5,415 nt of DNA from Methanolinea sp. (lineage in GTDB: Archaea; Halobacteriota; Methanomicrobia; Methanomicrobiales; Methanospirillaceae), in assembly GCA_013331225.1 (NCBI GenBank), contig DUGV01000146.1, positions 3,977 to 9,391 of the forward strand. The letters are read 5' to 3'. The position numbers and the translations under genes are program-made. The notes beneath the pieces were generated by a model, which worked only from the letters and a program-made list of their open reading frames with translations, made no database searches and had not been told where the DNA came from. This document shows positions 1 through 3,107 of the stretch, one piece after another; position 1 is the stretch's first letter; every line of letters starts with the position of its first letter.

Positions 1-157
1 CTCCCCCGCCGGCCCGCATGGCCCGGGTGACCGCCTCGTCCCGCAGCCGTGCAATCTTTGCCTTCACCCGGCCGATATGCTTGGCAGTAGCCTTGTTGTA
101 GGGCGTCTTCTGAAGCTCCTCCTCGAGCTCCTTTATCTGCTCTTCCAGGCCTGCCAT
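1..157 (-). CDS. DRG/Rbg-family (Obg-like) GTP-binding protein, N-terminal fragment
   Basis: Only the first 52 codons are in the window; the gene continues past the left edge. The visible product opens with a charged helix (MAGLEEQIKELEEELQK), then TPYNKATAKHIGRVKAKIARL, and ends in a Gly-rich stretch. The TPYNKAT..HIGR.KAK.A.L pattern is the characteristic N-terminal region of the DRG (developmentally regulated GTP-binding) proteins of archaea and eukaryotes, which precedes the G domain. Known members are ribosome-associated GTPases thought to act in translation; that role is family knowledge. The G1-G5 motifs and the C-terminal TGS domain lie outside the window. The start is well fixed: an in-frame TAG lies four codons upstream (complement of 167-169), and AGGAA (complement of 164-168) sits six bases before the ATG as a Shine-Dalgarno-like site. 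It is transcribed divergently from the tRNA gene to its right. Confidence 0.85.
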   Translation of the reverse strand, partial: MAGLEEQIKELEEELQKTPYNKATAKHIGRVKAKIARLRDEAVTRAMRAGGG

Positions 158-190
158 CTGCTGTTCCTATATGAATGGCGGGATTTTGGA

Positions 191-198
191 CATATAGT
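191..198 (-). promoter_or_regulatory. putative TATA box for the DRG-family GTPase gene
   Basis: The minus strand reads ACTATATG here, a TATA-like element centred about 37 bases before the ATG at 157. A start of transcription about 26 bases downstream (near 168) would give a leader of roughly 11 bases that just includes the AGGAA ribosome-binding site. It is assigned on position and composition only. Confidence 0.4.
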
Positions 199-306
199 TG
201 TGGGTCTCTCCCAAAAGCGACGCGATTGCGTGGATGAAAGATGCGTGCGGGTCCGATAGCAGATGCAAATGGCAGGAATCTTCCCGGTGCATGGATGGTA
301 TATCAA

Positions 307-316
307 CAATTATAAG
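307..316 (+). promoter_or_regulatory. putative TATA box for tRNA-Glu
   Basis: The AT-rich element CAATTATAAG lies in otherwise mixed sequence, about 36 bases before the mature 5' end of the tRNA. With usual archaeal spacing, transcription would begin near 338, leaving a leader of about 10 bases for RNase P to remove. The nearby TATATC at 299-304 is an alternative with poorer spacing. Confidence 0.45.
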
Positions 317-347
317 TGCCGGGAAGTCCTAACTCATCAGGCAATTT

Positions 348-422
348 GCTGCTATAGTGTAGTCCGGCCAATCATGCGGGCCTCTCACGCCCGCGACTGG
401 GGTTCGAATCCCCATAGCAGCA
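348..422 (+). tRNA. tRNA-Glu (anticodon CTC)
   Basis: A complete 75-base cloverleaf can be drawn. The seven-base-pair acceptor stem pairs GCTGCTA (348-354) with TAGCAGC (415-421), with discriminator A at 422. The anticodon stem CGGGC/GCCCG (377-381 and 389-393) encloses the loop CTCTCAC, giving anticodon CTC at 384-386, which reads GAG (Glu). The T arm is TGGGG-TTCGAAT-CCCCA with the invariant TTCGA. The D arm carries the AGTCCGG..A pattern usual for archaeal tRNA-Glu, with a short stem. There is no intron, and the 3' CCA is not encoded (CAC follows), so it must be added by nucleotidyltransferase. It has its own TATA-like box upstream and a T-tract downstream, so it is probably a single-gene transcript. 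Confidence 0.97.
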
Positions 423-436
423 CTTTTACTCCTGTA

Positions 437-442
437 TTTTTT
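437..442 (+). terminator. T-tract terminator after tRNA-Glu
   Basis: A T6 run lies 15 bases past the tRNA 3' end, preceded by a T4 run at 424-427. Archaeal RNA polymerase terminates at such T-tracts without needing a hairpin, and tRNA genes commonly end this way. Confidence 0.55.
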
Positions 443-489
443 ACCAATTCCTGTGTTTTCCCCATTTTCTGAATATTACCCCCAACAAT

Positions 490-500
490 ACTATTAAAAG
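490..500 (+). promoter_or_regulatory. putative TATA box for the DUF1508 gene
   Basis: ACTATTAAAAG is centred near 495, about 38 bases before the ATG at 533. The expected transcription start near 520 would leave a leader of about 12 bases. No good Shine-Dalgarno match is seen in that leader (only a GGT at 524-526), so translation probably uses a short-leader mode. Confidence 0.45.
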
Positions 501-532
501 CACCCGACACATGAAGTAATGCTGGTAGTATT

Positions 533-718
533 ATGGCAGCCGGAAAATTTGAAATCTACACAGACAAGGCAGGCAAGTACCGCTTCAGGCTCAAGGCCTC
601 GAACGGCGAGATTATTGCAGTCGGAGAAGCATACAGTTCCAAATCTGCCTGCATGAACGGGATCGAAAGCGTGAAGAAGAATGCTGCAACTGCAACAATC
701 GAGGAAGTGAAGGAGTAA
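533..718 (+). CDS. DUF1508 (YegP/UPF0339-like) family small protein
   Basis: The 61-residue product is one complete DUF1508 unit. It has GKFEIYTDKAGKYRFRLKA near the N-terminus, NGEIIAVGEAYSSKSACMNG in the middle, and GIESVKKNA near the end. These are the hallmark blocks of the YegP family (KFE.Y.D..G.YRFRL.A.NGE.I, Y.SK..C..GI.SV..NA). Bacterial YegP carries two such repeats in about 110 residues, while this protein has only one, a common archaeal arrangement. The fold is a small beta-beta-beta-alpha unit and likely dimerises; the biochemical role of the family is not established. There is no signal peptide or membrane segment, so it should be cytosolic. It stands alone, with its own TATA-like box 5' and a hairpin/T-tract terminator immediately 3', which suggests a well-expressed monocistronic transcript. 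The family assignment is firm; function is unknown. Confidence 0.93.
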   Translation: MAAGKFEIYTDKAGKYRFRLKASNGEIIAVGEAYSSKSACMNGIESVKKNAATATIEEVKE

Positions 719-741
719 TTCTCCTTCTCTTCACTTTTTTT
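709..741 (+). terminator. hairpin plus T7 terminator after the DUF1508 gene
   Basis: GAAGGAG (709-715) and CTCCTTC (721-727) form a perfect seven-base-pair stem around TAATT, which contains the stop codon TAA (716-718). A T7 run follows at 735-741. The hairpin overlaps the end of the coding sequence. The T-tract alone would be enough for an archaeal polymerase, and the stem may protect the transcript 3' end. Confidence 0.6.
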
Positions 742-913
742 AAATAATTCACTCAATTGGACAGTTCTACCCGGATCGCTCATCTGCAGGTTGACCGATA
801 AGTGCGGGGCGGAGAATTGGGTGGACACGCAGCTGGAGGCAGGGACCATAGGAACCTGATTCGGAAATGGGCAGGGACATATTGCTTCACCCTGAATGGT
901 ATTTCCACCGGGT
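742..913. other. convergent intergenic region without a recognisable gene
   Basis: This 172-base stretch lies between the terminator of the DUF1508 gene and the stop codon of the minus-strand lipoprotein gene. I see no convincing coding frame on either strand, no tRNA-like fold and no clear repeat. A minus-strand open frame that crosses it also runs antisense through DUF1508 and out of frame through the lipoprotein, so it looks like chance. Confidence 0.5.
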
Positions 914-1249
914 TTATCCAACCCTTTCGTGACCCGGGAAATAGACACGATCCGTCTCTGCATCGTATAACACCCTCTCACGGAACACCTCTGATCTCCC
1001 CGGGTCATTCCTGTTCCAGTACGTCACCTCGTAATGCCCGAAAGATAGCTCCTCCCACGTTCCCTCGAATCCCGCGCCGAGGGCCTCTGCAAAGAATGAA
1101 TGGTTTGCATAGAAGGTGTAGCGCTCAGTGTATCCCTTTTTGTCCGACCACTCCCAGGTCCCGACCACCGGGGAGAGCTCTTCATCTATGCACCCAGCAC
1201 ATGCCAGGGTGAAAACTGCAAGCGCCAGCAGGATCTGCAATCTTGTCAT
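914..1249 (-). CDS. small secreted lipoprotein with a GTWEW beta-rich domain
   Basis: The product is 111 residues if translation starts at the ATG at 1249. That start puts MTRLQILLALAVFTLACAGC at the N-terminus: a short basic n-region, a hydrophobic core, and a lipobox-like end with the probable lipidated Cys at residue 20 (Cys17 is an alternative). The open frame extends 21 codons upstream to 1312, but that acidic extension would bury the signal peptide, so it was dropped. The mature part has GTWEW at 30-34 and GTWE again at 63-66, alternating aromatic residues (RYTFYANHSFF, HYEVTYWN), and ends with LYDAETDRVYF. The pattern suggests a small beta-barrel or lipocalin-like sheet anchored outside the cell membrane. 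Short lipoproteins with VGTWEW...YTERYTF are, to my memory, frequent in Methanomicrobiales and have no assigned function. One N-glycosylation sequon (NHS, 49-51) is present. It lies 96 bases downstream of the second lipoprotein gene, on the same strand. Confidence 0.8.
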   Translation of the reverse strand: MTRLQILLALAVFTLACAGCIDEELSPVVGTWEWSDKKGYTERYTFYANHSFFAEALGAGFEGTWEELSFGHYEVTYWNRNDPGRSEVFRERVLYDAETDRVYFPGHERVG

Positions 1250-1345
1250 GGGTTCCAAATAATCATCCTCATCAGCAGATGTTATGCTCTCTCTCCAACC
1301 AGCCCAGGGCAAGGGTAAAAGGATTACAGAGAGAATGCCTCCCCT

Positions 1346-1816
1346 TCATGGACTGGTCCCTGGCGTTCCCTCTCCCTCGATCACGCGGAAGAACTCCCAG
1401 CCAAAAGGCCCGGTCACAAACTCCTCACCAATGAATATCCCTGATTCTTCATCCGCGAGCACCACTATCCTATCCCTGTCAGGATAGTACCGAATGTCAA
1501 GGTGCTGCTTCTCGCTGCTTGACCCGATAAAAAGCTGGTCAGCATCAGATTCCCAGGGGAACTCCATGGAGTTCATATAAGGCGGTGTCGTATCCGGCAC
1601 CAGCATGTCATAACGTCCGGTCATGTTCTCATTGAAGGTGAACACAATGGTAGCGTTGTAGGTGCCGATTTTTCCATGGTAAACCCATATCCCGGGAAAA
1701 GGGTTCTCCTTTGGGGTGGTTGTCTGTTCCGTGCACCCCGAGGTCAGGACAGTTCCCCCCACCACGACGGCGATGATGAGAAAAAGCCCTCCGATGCATA
1801 GGTTGCGATCTTTCAT
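1346..1816 (-). CDS. secreted lipoprotein, function unknown, probably related to the next lipoprotein
   Basis: The 156-residue product begins MKDRNLC, then has a hydrophobic stretch (residues 8-24) ending in the lipobox LTSGC with Cys28 as the likely lipid attachment site. A Thr/Pro-rich spacer (TEQTTTPKENPF) follows. The mature domain is beta-rich, with PGIW at 41-44, a TIVFTFNENMTGRYDM strand pair at 56-71, FPWE near 86-89, QLFI at 94-97, DIRYYPDRDRIVVL at 107-120 and a GWEFFRV strand near the end. Two N-glycosylation sequons (NAT 54-56, NMT 64-66) fit an exported archaeal protein. I know no function for this type. The G-x-W start, the strand spacing and the Y-x-D-R-x-x-V motif resemble the adjacent lipoprotein, so the pair may be an old duplication. 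No strong Shine-Dalgarno site precedes the ATG, and the 57-base gap to the flavoprotein gene could allow read-through from it. Confidence 0.82.
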   Translation of the reverse strand: MKDRNLCIGGLFLIIAVVVGGTVLTSGCTEQTTTPKENPFPGIWVYHGKIGTYNATIVFTFNENMTGRYDMLVPDTTPPYMNSMEFPWESDADQLFIGSSSEKQHLDIRYYPDRDRIVVLADEESGIFIGEEFVTGPFGWEFFRVIEGEGTPGTSP

Positions 1817-1873
1817 AGTCTATACTCTCAGCTGGCAGTAATTGTGCGTATCAGTCGGCAAAGGAGGAATTTT

Positions 1874-2332
1874 TCAGAATTCATAGCGGGGTATCCGATC
1901 CTCCTTCAGATTATCCGCCATGGTCCAGAACCAGGCCTCCCCGCCCTTTACCCGGAAGATTGCAAGGAACTGGTCTATGTCTGTTCCAAGCGACCGAATC
2001 CATGGCCTCTCGGCAAGCAGCCGGTTCACGAGAGCTTGTTCCCTTTTCCACTCCACTCGCCCGGTGACCCTCAGCATCTTTCCTCCGCCCTGTTCAGGGG
2101 GTGTCGGATCATAGAAGCAGAGCTCGACCTTCGGGTTCTGCTGCAACTGGCGATAGATCTGTTTCATCTTGCCGGTATGGAAGTAAAACCCGGTCCCGTC
2201 CGCATACCACATGAGAAAATACCTGACCCGCGGCTGGTCCCCGTCCACGGTCGCCACGGCACAGACAGGGTGTTGGTTGGCAAATACAGCGCATTCCTCA
2301 AACGACAATGCCTTTTCTCCCGAATAGATCAT
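1874..2332 (-). CDS. pyridoxamine 5'-phosphate oxidase-like FMN-binding split-barrel protein
   Basis: The product is 152 residues from the ATG at 2332. The frame stays open to 2446, but the extra 38 residues are low-quality (PTFTCSFFYIKPQKKSS) and cover AT-rich promoter-like DNA, while MIYSGEKALSFEECAVFAN begins like family members. The PNPOx-like split barrel is clear: HPVCAVATVDGDQPRVRYF (21-39) is the first strand pair with the RVR flavin-contact segment. GFYFHTGKMKQIYRQLQQNP (48-67) carries the T-x-x-K...Y..L..NP pattern that binds the FMN phosphate, followed by VELCFYD. LRVTGRVEW (87-95) is the next strand, and the end is DRIPRYEF. Proteins of this class bind FMN or F420 and act as oxidoreductases or flavin carriers. 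The C-terminal pyridoxamine-oxidase signature of true PdxH is absent and the length is short, so vitamin B6 synthesis should not be assumed. It is cytosolic and probably dimeric. Confidence 0.88.
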   Translation of the reverse strand: MIYSGEKALSFEECAVFANQHPVCAVATVDGDQPRVRYFLMWYADGTGFYFHTGKMKQIYRQLQQNPKVELCFYDPTPPEQGGGKMLRVTGRVEWKREQALVNRLLAERPWIRSLGTDIDQFLAIFRVKGGEAWFWTMADNLKEDRIPRYEF

Positions 2333-2384
2333 GTGAGGGGAGAATAAATTATTTCCCCCATCAGGAAAAGAGGATTTTTTTTGT

Positions 2385-2395
2385 GGTTTTATGTA
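2385..2395 (-). promoter_or_regulatory. putative TATA box for the flavin-binding protein gene
   Basis: The minus strand reads TACATAAAACC, centred near 2390. Transcription would start near 2364 and leave a leader of about 32 bases before the ATG at 2332. A second AT-rich element (complement of 2343-2353) lies only about 16 bases from the ATG and is too close to serve as a TATA box for it. Confidence 0.4.
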
Positions 2396-2402
2396 AAAAA
2401 AA
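2395..2402 (-). terminator. T8 terminator after the unrecognised 2453-2743 gene
   Basis: On the minus strand an uninterrupted T8 run lies 51 bases beyond the TAA stop at 2453. No stem precedes it, which is usual for archaeal terminators. It abuts the TATA-like box of the next gene, so terminator and promoter are packed into about 20 bases. Confidence 0.5.
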
Positions 2403-2452
2403 GAGCAGGTGAATGTGGGAATAGACAGGCGGTCGCTGACTTTCAACCAGTA

Positions 2453-2743
2453 TTAATCCGTTATATGTTCCACTGCCTTTTTACAGGGAGCCCTGTCCCG
2501 GAACTGATACTGTAAATCCGCCCATATAATCTCTTTTATCTGTGCTGCAAGCCTCATACTGACCTCACCAGGATCTTCACCGGTCTTCCTCGCGATCTCC
2601 TGCGAGAGATGAGGTATCACATGTTCGTTATACGGAATGGAGAGTCCTGTAATCTTCCAAATCGCATATTCGAGTTCATCCTTGAGTCTGGGTCGCGTAA
2701 TTCCACCGTCCACGGATTTGAAAATTCCCATTAGTGTCATCAT
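2453..2743 (-). CDS. hypothetical small, mostly helical protein
   Basis: I do not recognise this protein. The longest reading is 96 residues from the ATG at 2743. It is rich in charged and aliphatic residues and looks mainly alpha-helical (KDELEYAIWKITG, EHVIPHLSQEIARKTG, VSMRLAAQIKEIIWADLQYQF), with one Cys (CKK near the end), no signal peptide and no membrane segment, so it is probably cytosolic. Coding is supported by amphipathic helix periodicity and by flanking signals: a strong TATA-like box before it and a T8 tract after it. The start is uncertain. The TATA box ends only five bases before the first ATG, so transcription should begin near 2726. Start candidates are the ATGs at 2743, 2740 and 2731 and a GTG at 2713; the last two fit the promoter better. 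Nothing in the neighbourhood (flavoprotein, lipoproteins, divergent kinase) gives a clear functional hint. Confidence 0.65.
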   Translation of the reverse strand: MMTLMGIFKSVDGGITRPRLKDELEYAIWKITGLSIPYNEHVIPHLSQEIARKTGEDPGEVSMRLAAQIKEIIWADLQYQFRDRAPCKKAVEHITD

Positions 2744-2747
2744 TACA

Positions 2748-2757
2748 ATTTTATAAA
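2748..2757 (-). promoter_or_regulatory. strong TATA-like box for the unrecognised gene
   Basis: TTTTATAAAA reads the same on both strands and is among the best TATA matches in the window. For the minus-strand gene it predicts transcription starting near 2726, inside the longest reading of that gene, which favours a shorter protein with little or no leader. Confidence 0.55.
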
Positions 2758-2869
2758 ATTGACGAATGAAGCAAACATGCTACACTGCCTGCCCTTTGCA
2801 TTCTCTTCCTTTCGGTATCTCGTTCGAAGACTTTGACGGAGGGTGCGAGGAGCAGAATGCATTATTCTC

Positions 2870-2887
2870 ATTTTTATTTGTAAAAAT
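2870..2887. repeat. AT-rich inverted repeat, 7 bp arms with 4-base loop
   Basis: ATTTTTA (2870-2876) and TAAAAAT (2881-2887) are exact reverse complements around TTTG. It could be a weak bidirectional terminator or a protein-binding site, but arms made only of A and T arise easily by chance in such sequence. Confidence 0.35.
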
Positions 2888-2965
2888 CCGGACAGGAAAG
2901 TCAAACAATATTTCTCCTGATCTGAAATACAGAATGCTTCTACAATCCCCCTTGTATTACTGAGC

Positions 2966-2979
2966 CTGAATAAATTCAG
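2966..2979. promoter_or_regulatory. perfect 14-base palindrome, possible operator for the kinase gene
   Basis: CTGAAT-AA-ATTCAG has two exact six-base arms with a two-base spacer. It ends nine bases before the TATA-like box at 2988-2998, just upstream of the TFB contact region. In archaea, activators often bind directly upstream of the TATA/BRE, so it is a candidate binding site for a dimeric regulator. Its role is inferred from position only. Confidence 0.4.
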
Positions 2980-2987
2980 CAGGGGAT

Positions 2988-2998
2988 GATTTAAATCG
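2988..2998 (+). promoter_or_regulatory. putative TATA box for the sensor kinase gene
   Basis: GATTTAAATCG contains a self-complementary TTTAAA core and is the best plus-strand TATA candidate before the kinase. Transcription would start near 3019, giving a leader of about 90 bases before the ATG at 3108. Confidence 0.4.
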
Positions 2999-3107
2999 CA
3001 TCTTGCACCCGGCATGCCAGGAAGATATTCGGATTCCATGTCAGCTATCTTTTTCTTTTCTTTCCTGCAACCATGGATGAGTGCAACCCGGGGAAGAGAC
3101 AGTGTTG

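Larger units (their letters stand above)
2758..3107. other. divergent intergenic region upstream of the sensor kinase
   Basis: These 350 bases separate the minus-strand hypothetical gene from the plus-strand kinase. They are more AT-rich than the genes. Short open frames exist on both strands, but their translations look like noise, with many Cys, Arg and Ser residues and no recognisable motif. The region holds an AT-rich inverted repeat (2870-2887), a perfect palindrome (2966-2979) and a TATA-like box (2988-2998), described separately. I see no RNA gene with a convincing fold. Confidence 0.55.

Noticed and set aside
348..422. tRNA-Glu as an integration site for a mobile element
   Set aside because: I found no second copy of the tRNA 3' end in the window and no integrase or phage-like gene beside it.
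556..1008. 150-codon minus-strand open frame antisense to DUF1508
   Set aside because: It overlaps the clear DUF1508 gene on the opposite strand and the lipoprotein 3' end in another frame. Its translation has no recognisable motif.
1260..1285. Possible C/D box small RNA (a TGATGA on the minus strand)
   Set aside because: No properly spaced C', D' and D boxes could be placed around it.
1250..1312. 21-codon N-terminal extension of the first lipoprotein
   Set aside because: It would place an acidic segment ahead of a clear lipoprotein signal peptide. The internal ATG at 1249 gives a proper n-region and lipobox.
1861..1869. Plus-strand AAGGAGGAA between the flavoprotein and lipoprotein genes
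   Set aside because: No plausible plus-strand gene follows; the frame there is a shadow of the minus-strand flavoprotein gene.
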